From Microvelia longipes (lineage: Eukaryota > Arthropoda > Insecta > Hemiptera > Veliidae), in contig JACMZG010000008.1 in NCBI GenBank assembly GCA_018340805.1, positions 16,957,881 to 17,021,880 of the forward strand: a stretch of 64,000 bases of DNA. Reading direction: 5' to 3'. The notes beneath the pieces were generated by a model, which searched no databases, was not told the DNA's origin, and saw nothing but the letters and a program-made list of their open reading frames with translations. Each line of letters begins with the position of its first letter. Position 1 is the first letter of the stretch. Position numbers and translations under genes: made by a program. This document shows positions 50,521 through 61,794 of the stretch, one piece after another.

Positions 50521-52034
50521 TACATATACATTTTTTTATTTATTTATAAAATTAAGCAATTAAAAGTGATACTGATCAGACTAACAAATCAGAAATTAAT
50601 TAAATATAAACCGAAACCTGTTGCTAAACTGGATTGATGAATTGGAGGATCCGCTCAGCATGCGGACCTCTAAGCCAATTTCGAGCTACTTATTCTATTT
50701 TTAATCCTTCCGCTATTATAATTTTGGAAATAACATAATTATAATGTTACAAGTAATTTATTAAGGAATGAATTTTTTTTTAAATATATAATACATACAT
50801 AAAATGAAACAATACAATTTAAGTTATATTATACAAAATGTTTTATTTAAATAATAAATAAAACAATAAAATATAATTTTAAATAAATTGCAGATTAATT
50901 AAAATTTATAGAAACATTGTAATTTACTTAACTGATTCTTTAGAAAGAACATAAGTATCCGAGGAAAATTTACGGCAAGGTTAAAAGATTAATACTTTAA
51001 AATTAAAGTAGCATAAATTTATTATTCTTTTATCTTCTACATCTGAAATAAATAGGTAAACCATGACACGAAGAAAGAAAATATAAATATAATTCAACCA
51101 ACAAGGAACTCATAAAGGAATAATTAGTAATAAATAAAATAATTACAATACACAAGTATTTTATTTTGGACTCAATTACAGTTATTTATAGTTAAAATAA
51201 ATTTCTCAATGTTTATTAGAAATAAATAATGATCTGTTCATGATTGAAAAATAAGTGTCATAGAATTACGTGCGCGACTAATACTCATCCTTCTTCTCTT
51301 TGTAAAGGAAATATGTTTGAAAACAAAATAAAATAATTTCATAAAAATTAATTTTAATTAAATAAAAATAATAATATATTAATTTATTTTATTTAATGTT
51401 AATTCCTACTTTGTACTTTGTTTTTCTGTTGAAAATCAAGATTGTTTTTTAAAGAATAATGCGACTGTAATGTTGGGATTTTTTCGTATTCTGAGATATT
51501 TTCAAGGACTTGTATGACATAGGTAGATTGAAGGTTTCCAGAATAATTCCATCACGCATATCGATACAATTTTCACGTTAAGAGTTTTGCTTCCCCAACT
51601 CCTATAATTGGAGAGAAGTACTGAAATAGCAAATATGCAACAACCCCTTTCAGCAATCCATAACCCAAATAACAAAAACAGTTGGTATATGTATGTGATA
51701 ATGTGATCTTATCTTGTACACACGGAAGCTTGAAATATAAAAGCAAAGGTATAACAACACCAACGAAATACTGATACATAAATACACACACACACAATAT
51801 ATATATAAATAAATATTCTGATAAACATATAAATATAGTGGTACACATATAGGTCTATTGCTACACATATAACTATACTGCTATACACATATATGTACAA
51901 TATAGGTTTCATACAAACATAGGTTTACTGCTACACATATAGGTATACTATTACATATATCTTAGTATATTTTAGTAGATATACTATTTCACTTATAACA
52001 GATATGGTAGAGGTCATTAACCAATATAATAAAT
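50521..52034. other. AT-rich; short CTACACATATAGGT tandem
   Basis: Between 51837 and 51970 the phrase TACTGCTACACATATAGGT recurs about five times with variation. Frames across 51573-51912 on the minus strand are low-complexity and not called. Confidence 0.45.
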
Positions 52035-52037
52035 ATG

Positions 52038-52190
<153 letters not shown>

Positions 52191-52379
52191 GTGTGTTGTT
52201 GGGTGTGTATGTAAACCGTTTGCGCCACTTAAGATAGTCCGATTAAGTTGAAACTTGTCCAACCATTTTAAATAGTCTAAGACCATATGATAACTACTTC
52301 GAGGTATTTACGCTTAGTGAGTTTGCTTAGCTAGCCGCAGTTCCGCGAGATCCTTATTAGTCCTGTCTGTCTGGGACAG

Positions 52380-52480
52380 TATCCTAACGTTGGCGGAACA
52401 AGAGGTGGAGGTTTCTCTTCCATACTACCTACCCACCATCGAGCACTTCTGAAATTATCGTAGAGGTTATTGAGTTATAT

Positions 52481-52551
<71 letters not shown>

Positions 52552-52620
52552 TATACCTCATAAGCGCCAATATCATGATGAAAATTCGCTAAAACAAATT
52601 ACTCTTAATTTAATTATAAT
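52380..52620. repeat. (AT)n microsatellite with conserved repeat flanks, second copy
   Basis: Left flank CTACCTACCCACCATCGAGC and ATCGTAGAGGTTATTGAGT, right flank ATCATGATGAAAATTCGCTA. Same architecture as 12403-12690. Confidence 0.72.
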
Positions 52621-53600
52621 TATATTGTCATTAGGACATCACGTTTTTAATCTCATCTAAAGTGCTGGGATTTAACGTGTTGTTTTATTGAACGTAATCT
52701 GGGCTTCACAGCAATTATGTGTACTAATAAATGTTTTAATTTATATATAATTATAATTTGTTTAATTTATTCTATACCTGCAAGTGTAGTCATTAAAATA
52801 AAATCATCATTAGGTTGGATATTTATAAGGAAAGAAATATAATTTATAAAAAAAGTTAATGAAAACAATAGATAATAATCTAAGAAAAAGTTTAGTATAA
52901 GAGCAAAATTATCTAATTACGAATTACTTGTGTTTTTGATATTAATGATTGAAAAATAAGCTGCAATAAATATGTATTTTTTTTAATATTTGCTTAAAAG
53001 TAATCGTAATTAAATATAAAAATGCATTTATGAAATTAACTTTCCGAGAAAAAGTTATGTTTTTTGTTTTTAATGTTATTGCATAGAATTTCGTATAACT
53101 AATAGCTTTACACTGTTTTGAAGGTACCTCACTCATACAGGAGGCAACGCCCAAAAAATAACTGATGATAGTAAATGCTTTTGAGATACGTGTTAGAGAT
53201 ATGAAGCTAAATAGCTGGAAATTATTACTTAGGTAAAAAGCTAATGTAATAGCATAGCTACTATAGAATTTTGCCAGCCACATAAGCAATAAACTAGGCT
53301 TTATGGACAATTTTACGAAATATTTGCAAACTTTAAATTATTCCGAAAAGAATTTAGTAGTACTATAGTACCATATTGTTATCATACACAGATGTTATGC
53401 CTATATCGTGTTAACCATATATTATAGGATCATATATAATAGAATACTTATACTTTCAGTAAAGCAAATGGAGCAATTTTTAAACTGTTTGCTATTTTGC
53501 TTTCGCCTAGGAAGATAGAGATAAAATAATTAATGAAGTAAAACAGAAATATTTGTATAATTAATTTCATTGACTGAGTTTGTTAGGAGTCTTTTTTAAG
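52621..53600. other. AT-rich, nothing recognised
   Basis: A 122-codon minus-strand frame (53310-52942) is hydrophobic with ordinary AT-driven composition (SLLLMWLAKFYSSYAITLAF). There is no splice context or known domain, so I do not call it a gene. Confidence 0.4.
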
Positions 53601-53601
53601 G

Positions 53602-53606
<5 letters not shown>

Positions 53607-53637
<31 letters not shown>

Positions 53638-53690
53638 ATATATATATAATTTTTTTTTTTTTTTTTTTCGTGTGTGGGTGTGTGTGTGGC
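53607..53690. repeat. (AT)n, poly(T) and (GT)n compound microsatellite
   Basis: TA tract, then T18, then GTGTGGGTGTGTGTGTGG. Confidence 0.9.
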
Positions 53691-54534
53691 TCGGATGACG
53701 ACAATGGTGGGAGTATAATTTCGCTTCAAAAGGGCTAAGTACGAATAAGTCGCCAATATTCTTAACTAATAAATCGTACAAAATACGTTTTTGTACAAAA
53801 TAAATTCATAAAATGTATTATAAATTTTAATTATATAAAATAATTATATAAATACTTATTATTATATAGTGGAATTTTTTTCATGAAAATAATTCAGTAC
53901 AACTGAATTTGTATCAATGGAAATTCACAATATGCCAGATTTATCATTGATTAGTGATGAATAATAATTGATCTATTAAAATATTATCTAATATTTTAAC
54001 AAGAATTTCATATTACATCGCATTCACAGCATCGTTAAAATAGCAAACCTTTGTCTATTATAAACCCATTGAACAAATTTTTAACCTTTTAAAAATCAAT
54101 TATTCTTACGTTTCATTTTTATTTTATTTACTCTTTGGTAATGAATATTTTTCACTTAATCACCTTTCTCTCTAATTGATGTTTACAGTCTGCAACCTAA
54201 ACTAAATGTAATTAAAAAGTTAAATTTTCCATAAGAAATCACTTCCAATACAACACGTATTCTGGTTTCCAGTTTTATTCAGTTGCAGTTCTAACGAATG
54301 CAAACTTAATTTCGTTTTTTACGCTTTTCTGAGTTCAGAACTAAAATGTATTTTATTAATATTAACTTACCTACTTTGCCAATAAAAAGTAAGTTCAATT
54401 TAATTTTTAATTAATTTTTATTATTCTTAATTATTTTTTAACATCTCATTTAATTTTGTTAAGTATTATTATATTGATTTATAATAATACTAAGTTCCAA
54501 CTCAATTTTATATAATACCGAATTTCATCTCAAT
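53691..54534. other. AT-rich, nothing recognised
   Basis: No gene or element end identified. Confidence 0.5.
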
Positions 54535-55200
54535 TGGAATATTGCCCAACGCCTGAAACGGATAATTTCGGTGACATCCCGGTTTCGGATATTTTTGCAA
54601 ACACAATACTTTTCTGTGTCTTTTGTGTGTTTTATTTATTTCAATTTTTTTAAAGATTAAATTATTTAGAAGATTTAAGAAGGTCGACACAATGTAGGTA
54701 GTACCCTGGGTTCTTGCGAAAATGTACTGTAATTTTAAGGCGTAAAAATGATGGTATTTCTTCTAGTCGAGACTCAATTTTATAAATAATAATAGCTGAA
54801 ATTTTAAATTCCTTTTTTACTTTTCCTCAGGTATATAGGAAAAGTATTGTGTTTTCAAAAAAAAAATGAAACCGGGATGTCACCGGAATTATCCGTTTCA
54901 GGCGTCGGGTTTAAATAAAGAAAGTTTCGTTAAGTTTCGTTTGGATATAAGAAGTATATTCATATTTTTTAGTGGATCATAAAAGTTAAGCAGTATCGAG
55001 AGTGGTCAGTGCCTGGATGGGTGACTGCTGAGAATGATACAAATGCATTTGCTATGTGAGGACGAGCGAAGCGAGTCCAAAGACGTTTTGCAGTATAAAT
55101 TTAATGACTTGTTAATTTTGAGGACGAGCGAAGCGAGCCCGAAGCTGGGAGGATGAGTGTAGCAAATCCAATGTAATGAGAAAATGTTCCGTTCCCCGTT
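54535..55200. repeat. Two R1 pieces in inverted arrangement
   Basis: A minus piece at 54545-54620 (GCCTGAAACGGATAATTTCG, TTTGCAAACACAATACTTTT) faces a plus piece starting at 54828 (TATAGGAAAAGTATTGTGTT, ATTATCCGTTTCAGGCG). The plus copy continues through GTGGATCATAAAAGTTAAGC, GGACGAGCGAAGCGAGTCC (55061), GGACGAGCGAAGCGAGCCC (55123) to ATGAGAAAATGTTCC. Confidence 0.75.
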
Positions 55201-55244
55201 CTCGTTTTTTTTACATAATTGAGAAAATAAAGGGCCCTGTTTAC

Positions 55245-55425
55245 GTGTTTTTATAATGTCATCCCAGAAAAATTGGTTCCCGCCCCGCCATTGCGGAAAC
55301 CACATGCATTTAAGGAAGTGCTTCCTTAAATGCACTTTAAGCAAGCAGTACCCAGATTCACAATTTTTACTCGTAACTGTACAGCAAGTACCACTGTAAC
55401 TCGGCACAATGGGTTGGGATGGCAA
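55245..55425 (-). CDS. Short cysteine-containing open frame, unknown
   Basis: Minus-strand frame with PSYSGTCCTVTSKNCESGYC then LRKHFLKCMWFPQWRGGNQF, running on into the R1 repeat. A palindrome (ATTTAAGGAAG-TG-CTTCCTTAAAT, 55299-55322) lies inside it. It is probably a repeat-derived frame; a decayed exon cannot be excluded. Confidence 0.15.
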
Positions 55426-55429
55426 ACAA

Positions 55430-56339
55430 CCTTAAGTGCATTAGGATATCAGGCCAGATCGATCATTTAACTATTTATTAATAATTATAGCCTTGTTTCG
55501 GAACCATATAAACCAATCATCCATTGCCATGAATATCTTAGCTAAGATCTCTTCTGCTACATCTTATTCCTATTTTATATGTATTACCATTTTATTTCAA
55601 GAGCATTTAAATTCTTCCATAATAGTTATTACATAATTTAATATAATCTATATAATCTGTCTTGTTTGTTTTTGAGTTAAATATTATCTGTTTAAAATCA
55701 GCCTCAATGTTTTTTGTTTGTTTATGCACCCTATTTATTTCATTCATTATTTTCAGTTATATACAGTCTCTCTATTATTTATCACACCACCCCTAATATA
55801 CATAAACCATCATTGACTCTATTTCGATACCTCCATCAAATAAAATGTTATACATGCGTCTTTGATTACAATGACAAAACAGTCTACTTATTAATAATTA
55901 AATCAAATTTTAATTTTAAAGGGGCGAAATAATTAGTTCAATAATAATGTTACTAGTTAGTAAACACGACAATAACACTAATAATTATATGTCATATTTC
56001 AAGAGGACACTTGATCGATATTAATATTAATGATAAATTATTGGAATATTATTTATCATTGAATATTATATATCTTTATGATATTAATATTCTTTTACGT
56101 AGCAATTGTTTCGTCGGTTACAAATGTATTATAGAAACCCTCATGATTGAGATCTTTCAGGTAGCAGAACGGTCGTATAAAACCAGAGGCCTCTTAGCTG
56201 CCCCGCTACGCTGCGAGGCACGGGAAAGTCTTCGCGGCCCCCCACGCCTCCTATTTTTAAAAGAACAATACATTTATACCTTAAACTATAGATTTATATT
56301 TAATAAAGTATAAATTAAAATTATCACTCATAAAAAAAG
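55430..56339. other. AT-rich with one GC-rich island
   Basis: At about 56160-56255 a GC-rich piece (CTTAGCTGCCCCGCTACGCT, GCGAGGCACGGGAAAGTCTT, CGCGGCCCCCCACGCCTCC) stands out from its AT-rich surroundings. I cannot assign it to a gene or element. Confidence 0.4.
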
Positions 56340-56500
56340 TATTGTCTTTACTCTAAAATTTCTAAACGAAGGCTTCATCATAATTATCCGTTTCAGGCAC
56401 TTTAATGAAATTTTGAGCGGTTGTTATCATGCTCTCTGGATGTGTGTGTGACTGTCACGCATAACGTCCGATGAGCTTATGCTAGAGAGTTTTGACAATA
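56340..56500 (+). repeat. R1 fragment
   Basis: AAAAAAAGTATTGTCTTTAC, TAATTATCCGTTTCAGGCAC, GTCACGCATAACGTCC and GCTTATGCTAGAGAGTTTTG match R1 blocks. The core word reappears at 56874 (GGACGAGCAAAGCGAGCTC). Confidence 0.6.
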
Positions 56501-56956
56501 TTAGTATTCCTCCCCTACAAGTTGCATCAATATTTTATTCTGAAGTCGGGCGCAGCAAGTCTAAAGTAATAACACCTTGCTTTGGATAATCATAACACTT
56601 TGGATGATAATAATAACACTTTGGATGATTATCCAAAGCAGACGAACCCTATTGAACCCCCCCCCCCCTATTGAGTTTGTTGTGATGTCATTTACTCGGT
56701 TTGCTGAGTCATCAAACCTATCATATTCATAAAGCTGGCGCTGAATCTAATTAAACCTATCCGGAGCCCATACGACAACTCTAAGTTACCAAAAAGTCGT
56801 AAACCCGTGGTCACGTACCGGAAAACCTAAAATACGGCCGGCCAAAAATACCACCGCACTAGAATTTTTATCAGGACGAGCAAAGCGAGCTCGAAGTCAA
56901 AATAACCCAAACTACGTATAACCATTCAATAAAGATTGATGTCATACCACCTTATT

Positions 56957-57158
<202 letters not shown>

Positions 57159-57269
57159 TTTATTTATATTTCTAGACAAATTCTTAAAAACACTCTATTT
57201 TTCGAACTGATAAATATTTTTTAATTAAACTTTGAACAAAAATTAACCTTGGAAATGACACGAACTCTA

Positions 57270-57335
57270 TTGAAACCCTAATCCGATGTAATGAGGAAAA
57301 GTTCCGAAGTACCCCGTACCCGATTTTTTACATAA
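57270..57335 (+). repeat. R1 3' end fragment
   Basis: AATCCGATGTAATGAGGAAA then AGTTCCGAAGTACCCCGTAC, the terminal block of the family. Confidence 0.6.
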
Positions 57336-57454
57336 CTATTTAGTTTTTTCTATTAATTAAACAAAACATATACAATAATGGTCATTATTAAAACGATATT
57401 GATAAACAATTACAATAAAGATTTAGGTCTTCCGGTGATGACCGCGTCAATGTA

Positions 57455-57514
57455 GATGAAGAATCCGACGTTTCGCGTCCTCTATGGGAGACATCTTCAG
57501 GGATGTAGGACATC
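57455..57514 (-). ncRNA. Hammerhead-ribozyme-like motif, H1 copy C left arm (best H1 copy)
   Basis: Minus strand: GATG, bulge, CATCC, CTGAAGA (57494-57500), stem II GTC-TC-CCATA-GA-G-GAC, GAAA (57471-57474), CGTC (57467-57470), GGATT, CTT, CATC. Stem II is better paired than in other copies and both stem I helices (GGAT/ATCC, CATC/GATG) are present. Confidence 0.55.
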
Positions 57515-57584
57515 ATGGATAGAATTACAATGCTCTACAAAACTGAACAGTTCAGTTTTGTAGAGCATTGTGTTCTATGCATCA

Positions 57585-57641
57585 TGTCCTACATCCCTGA
57601 AGATGCCTCCCTAGTGGAAGGGAAACGTTGGATTCTTCATC
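57585..57641 (+). ncRNA. Hammerhead-ribozyme-like motif, H1 copy C right arm
   Basis: ACATCC, CTGAAGA (57597-57603), weak stem II (CCTCCCTAGTGG), GAAA (57622-57625), CGTT, GGATT (57630-57634). The cleavage base is T here, still a permitted base; GGAT/ATCC pairs. Confidence 0.42.
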
Positions 57642-57928
57642 TACACTGACGCGGTCACCACCGGAAGACCTAAATCTTCATGACAATAACCGCGGAAGCC
57701 TACGCAGTTTATTAAACATTTCAATGTTACAGCGGTATGAGTTGGAACATAGCAGTGTTGCCTTCAGATCATGACACCATTGCATTAATCACTATTTGTG
57801 CAGAAACTTAACAGTATTTGCAGCTAAAGACCAGTGAAATGATTCTAAAGAGTTTCTTTCACACCCGGAGGTGTTAAGGAAAACTCTCTAATCTGTGACA
57901 TGACTCTAATCTGAGTATATGGACTTTT

Positions 57929-58459
57929 CAAGGATCTTGAATAAAGAGAATGACGCATTAAGTTGATTTTGTCATACAAAAAAGTGACCCCATCGAAAAC
58001 TAAAAATTAGGGAGAATTCAACACTAAACACACGTCAAAACCAACTGCACATGCTTGGTACAAACTGCGCATGCTTACAATTCTTACAACAGCGCAGGTT
58101 TAAAATTTTAGAGGCAAACTAACCTCTTAATGGTTTCCCATTGTTTATTGCTTGAGAAGGTTATAAACACGCTTAAATTATCACTCACTGAAGTGGCTAA
58201 GTATAGTCCAAAATTTAAAATTAAGTAAGCACAAATGTCTTTACAAGCACCACAAATGTAACAATCACGAGAAGCACAAAAAAGTTGAGAAGCAAACTAA
58301 GAGCAAACTCGACAACCTTGCTACATAACCTGCGTTTGGCGCCTTATTTTCATTATAACCATGGGAAGGTAAGTTTACTCCTATTTCTCTATCTCATACA
58401 ACTTCCATGGGGTCAGAAAAGTTTCTCAATGCGTCATCCCCTTTATTTTAGATCCTTGG
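57929..58459. mobile_element. Non-autonomous element with about 35-bp inverted ends
   Basis: Left end CAAGGATCTTGAATAAAG then AGAATGACGCATTAAG (57929-57963). The right end, read as complement (58459-58425), is CAAGGATCTAAAATAAAG then GGGATGACGCATTGAG. The interior matches 43105-43400 in inverted orientation. No transposase frame; a 61-codon frame (58285-58470) inside it is a shadow. Its right end is about 50 bp upstream of the aquaporin exon. Confidence 0.72.
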
Positions 58460-58510
58460 GATTTTCATAGACACATTATATATTACACAACGATTTTACT
58501 CTAGGTGGAA

Positions 58511-58717
58511 ATGATTTCAGGTGGTTGCAAGGCGATCTTAGGTTTGGAAGAGTTAGAATCACCGAACGTCCTGTGGAGAGTAGTTCTAGCGGAATTTGTC
58601 GGCACTATGATGCTGGTAGCTGTTGGCACGGGCTCAGCTGCTGCTTTAGGAGATGCAAAACCTTCTGTAGTTCAAATCTCGTTAGCATTCGCATTTATTA
58701 TTGGATCAATGGTTCAG
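58511..58717 (+). CDS. Major intrinsic protein (aquaporin/aquaglyceroporin), first coding exon
   Basis: This exon encodes the N-terminus of an integral membrane channel for water or small solutes. It starts at ATG 58511 after an acceptor (TTTTACTCTAG, ending 58504) and six untranslated bases; it is 69 codons and ends MVQ|GTAATA in phase 0. Residues 1-18 are cytosolic. Residues 21-45 (LWRVVLAEFVGTMMLVAVGTG) are transmembrane helix 1 with the family signature AEFVGT, and residues 53-69 (VVQISLAFAFIIGSMVQ) start helix 2. In family members the HxxGxHxNPA loop follows next and must be in exon 2. I find no such exon in the remaining 5.3 kb, so the intron runs off the window. The sequence resembles insect aquaporins and entomoglyceroporins; the subtype cannot be fixed without the NPA and selectivity-filter residues. 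Confidence 0.9.
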
Positions 58718-59190
58718 GTAATAATTTCTTAAACTGTTAAAAATGTTGCCAACGAGTTTAGCGAAACATGAATAGTTAACACGATATCTCTCAGCACGTT
58801 TATCTCACGATGTCCCAAGTACGATTGTATTTGAAGCAACGAGATTAAAGCTATTTTTAACCTATATGAGTTGAAAATGAAAAATTAAAAAATGAATCGA
58901 ATACGGGTTACCTCGGAGCGTTTCCTTACAGTTTAGGTTTGCTTCGCTTCTCGTGAGAATGAAATAGGTAGTGGCCCAAACCTTGAGGTCGTAATCAACT
59001 AGTCTCGTTACGTTCGAATTCTGAATAAACCCAAATGAATAATAATAACCCAGTGTCTAATTTAGTTTGATAAAATTTCGTTCTCGTTCTGCTCGATTAC
59101 TTAAAAACAGCATCCTAATAAGCAGATTTGATTTTGTAAATATACATTTCTGGAATGGAATTTTTATTTTTTAAATATTTTAATTACATT
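58718..59190. other. Start of aquaporin intron, with R1 fragment
   Basis: At 58898-58945 ATACGGGTTACCTCGGAGCG and TAGGTTTGCTTCGCTTCTCG mark a minus-orientation R1 end. Nothing else is recognised. Confidence 0.55.
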
Positions 59191-59194
59191 ATAA

Positions 59195-60428
59195 GGCGCG
59201 GTCGAATATCCTCGGCCTTCTAGATCCCTTTGGGCATCGGATCACCAACAAACTTTTTTTATCATTGATTCTTATAAGGAAATTTTCGAGGTGCGTTAGT
59301 TTATTTTAAAAATGTTCAGTAATTAGCCAGATTTGTGAAAAATGAAGCCTATTTCCGTAATCTGCACGCTTTTTGGTTAATGTCAAAGAGTATTTACATT
59401 TACTTAACGATTTTATTTTAATCTAACTTGGTACATACATAACTAATATTAGACGTCAATGTTATCTACCTGATTTGTGTTCAAATTTTGAATGTATTAA
59501 TGAAATTAGCACAAATTGTTATTATTTGCAGTCAACAACACACAACAAAGAGGTAATTCGTATATACGTATGTACGTACGTACGTTCGTATGTACATATG
59601 TATGTACGGCGTACATATGTACGAACGTACATGCATACATATGTATATGTGTACATGTATATGTGTATATGTATGTACTGTGTACATACATATATGTACG
59701 TACGTATGTACATACGTGCATGTATGTATGTATATACACATTTACATACGAACATATACAAATGTACACATGTATGTATGTACGTTCGTTCATCTGTACG
59801 TACGTATGTGCGTATGTATGTACGTACGTTTGTGCGTACGTACGTACATACATACATAAGTGCCTACGTGCTACGTACATAGCACTTATGTATGTATGTA
59901 CGTACGTACATGTATGTATGTATGTACATATGTACATACATATACATATGTATACATGTATTTATGTACTTACGTACATTCTTACGTACATACGTACGTA
60001 CGTGCATACATACATACGAACGTACGTACGTACATATATACGTACGTACATACGTACATGCGAATTACCTCTTTGTTGTTGTGTTGTTGACTGCAAATAA
60101 TAACAATTTGTGCTAATTTTCATCAATACATTCAAATTTGAACACAAATCAGGTAGATACATTGACGTCTAATAGTTTGTTATGTATGTACCAAGTTAGA
60201 TTAAAAATAAATCGTTGAGTGAATGTAAAATACTCTTTGACATTAACCAAAAGAGCGTGGAGATTACGGAAATAGGCTTCATTTATTACAAATCTGGCTA
60301 ATTACTGAACATATTGAAAAAAAACTAACGCACCTCAAAAAGTTCCAATAAGAATCAATGATAAAAAAAGTTTGTTGGTGATCCGATGTCCAAAGGGATC
60401 TAGAAGGCCGTGGATATTCGACCGCGCC
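59195..60428. mobile_element. Large fold-back element, 366-bp arms around tetranucleotide DNA
   Basis: Left arm 59195-59560 starts GGCGCGGTCGAATATCC; right arm 60061-60428 ends with its complement GGATATTCGACCGCGCC. Between them, blocks such as TCTAGATCCCTTTGG, CAACAAACTTTTTTTATCAT, AAATAGGCTTCAT, TTTGACATTAACCAAAA and GTAATTCG are matched across the whole length, above 90% by eye. The centre (59561-60060) is almost entirely TACG/TACA/TGTA tetranucleotide repeat, with each strand able to pair with itself. Open frames across the centre encode Tyr-Val-Arg-Thr repeats and are artefacts. Confidence 0.92.
59561..60060. repeat. (GTAC/GTAT/ACGT)n tetranucleotide tract
   Basis: About 500 bp built from GTAC, GTAT, ATAC, and GTTC four-letter words on a strict 4-bp period with slips. 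The composition is near strand-symmetric, so the tract itself can form cruciforms. Confidence 0.95.
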
Positions 60429-61000
60429 CAGTGTGGCGGTATAGAGCCCAATCCTGGAGGGTAACCTTATAAAAAATTATGCGACCGGGGGGGGGGAAGA
60501 TGTTACCAAGCCGTGCGTCCTATATACATAAACGATAATTAAAACCTTCATGATCCGTTTCTGTTTAATGAATGATTATAATTTTACATTAAATAAAACA
60601 GTATAAATAATAATTTTTATGTTTTTGCAACAGGGGGGGGGGGAGGGCAAAAAACGTATTTACGAATTTTTAAAAAATTTAAAAAAGATCTTGCTTCGCT
60701 TGCTGGTATCAGTATGAATTTAAGGAAAAGGGTTACTGTTTTGGAGATACCGCAACACGTAGAACCACTAATGTTTTTATTAAACATGGTACCAATTGGA
60801 CATCTAATGACGCACTCGCTGACGTTCGTTCAATTAATAGTAATACGTTGCAACAGAAAAAATCGTCAACAATTTGAAACAAATTTATAAAAATTAAAAA
60901 TCGTTTGTTTGCGCACAAGATTATGGTCAATACAATAGATCAATAGTCCAAAAATAAGGCTAACTTCGCTATCTAAATTAAAAAGCATTAATAATAAAAG
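60429..61000. other. Non-coding, with G-runs
   Basis: Begins CAGTGTGGCGGTATAGAGCC beside the fold-back. G-runs at 60486-60495 and 60633-60646 resemble the G/C-runs at 62931-62964. A 65-codon minus frame (60930-60733) is not gene-like. Confidence 0.45.
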
Positions 61001-61390
61001 GGCTCGCTTTGCTCGCTAGAATTTTATGTTCATAATGATGCATGGAAATTAGAGGCTCGGTTTGCTGGCTAGATTGCTAAAATAAAAATTAATGTTCATC
61101 AAAAGGGCTCGCTTCTCTTGCTAGATTGCTATAGATTGAATATACATCCAAGTATATTCAAAAAGACGCGCTCCGCTCGCACAATTGCTAAAATATAGAA
61201 TAAGGGGTATCAAAAAAGGGCTCGTTTCGCTCGCTAGATTGGTATGAATATATGCGTGCATTTAGAAAAACAGGCTCGCTTCTGTAAGTTTAAAAATTAT
61301 CTATATTAATGGGAAATCGCTTCGCTAGCTGGATTGCGATAAATATATATGCAAAATATAGGCAAAAAGGCTCGCTTCGCTTATTAATTT
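61001..61390. repeat. Degenerate tandem repeat with GGCTCGCTTCGCTCGCTAG core
   Basis: About seven units of 50-65 bp. Each starts AAAAGGGCTCGCTTCGCTCG or a variant, then CTAGATTGCTAAAATA. It resembles, in opposite orientation, the 1265-1945 array. Confidence 0.78.
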
Positions 61391-61794
61391 TTTTTTCAAT
61401 TGCTATAACTACACATGCACAACGTTCACTTCACTCGCAAATTTTTTAATATGCCTAATTTTATTGCAGCCTTTTTCTATAAACTTAGGCATATCCAAAA
61501 ATTCTGGCACGCTGGTCCGCATGTCAGACGTATTCCCATTGGAATGCATGTTTCCGTGCTTAACAATCACTTGCTTAAGGTTCCGGTTTATGCTTCATAA
61601 CTTGAGCAGTTATCAAGCACTATTCGTAAATGATTTTTTCTGTATTTTTCAAAGGAAATAAGCACAATTATCCTGTTGGCTATGCAAAATTATGCCTCTA
61701 AAATTGACATTGCATACCATTATTAGCACTATTTTAATGCTTAGTTGGTTTCTTTAAAGTTTTTAGCATTTCCTTTGAAAAATATAGAAAAAAA

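Larger units (their letters stand above)
57418..57712. mobile_element. Palindromic repeat family H1, copy C
   Basis: Left arm AAGATTTAGGTCTTCCGGTG, right arm ending CACCGGAAGACCTAAATCTT, then the shared tail GGAAGCCTACGCAGTTTATTA. The centre TACAAAACTGAACAGTTCAG folds back on itself. It carries two hammerhead-like motifs. Confidence 0.85.

Noticed and set aside
58525..58740. 71-codon frame over the aquaporin exon in another phase
   Set aside because: Shadow of the real exon; the AEFVGT signature is only in the frame starting at 58511.
59475..60162. Overlapping frames up to 194 codons encoding Tyr-Val-Arg-Thr repeats on both strands
   Set aside because: They arise from the 4-bp periodic tract, which stays open in many phases; both strands look alike, which a real gene would not.
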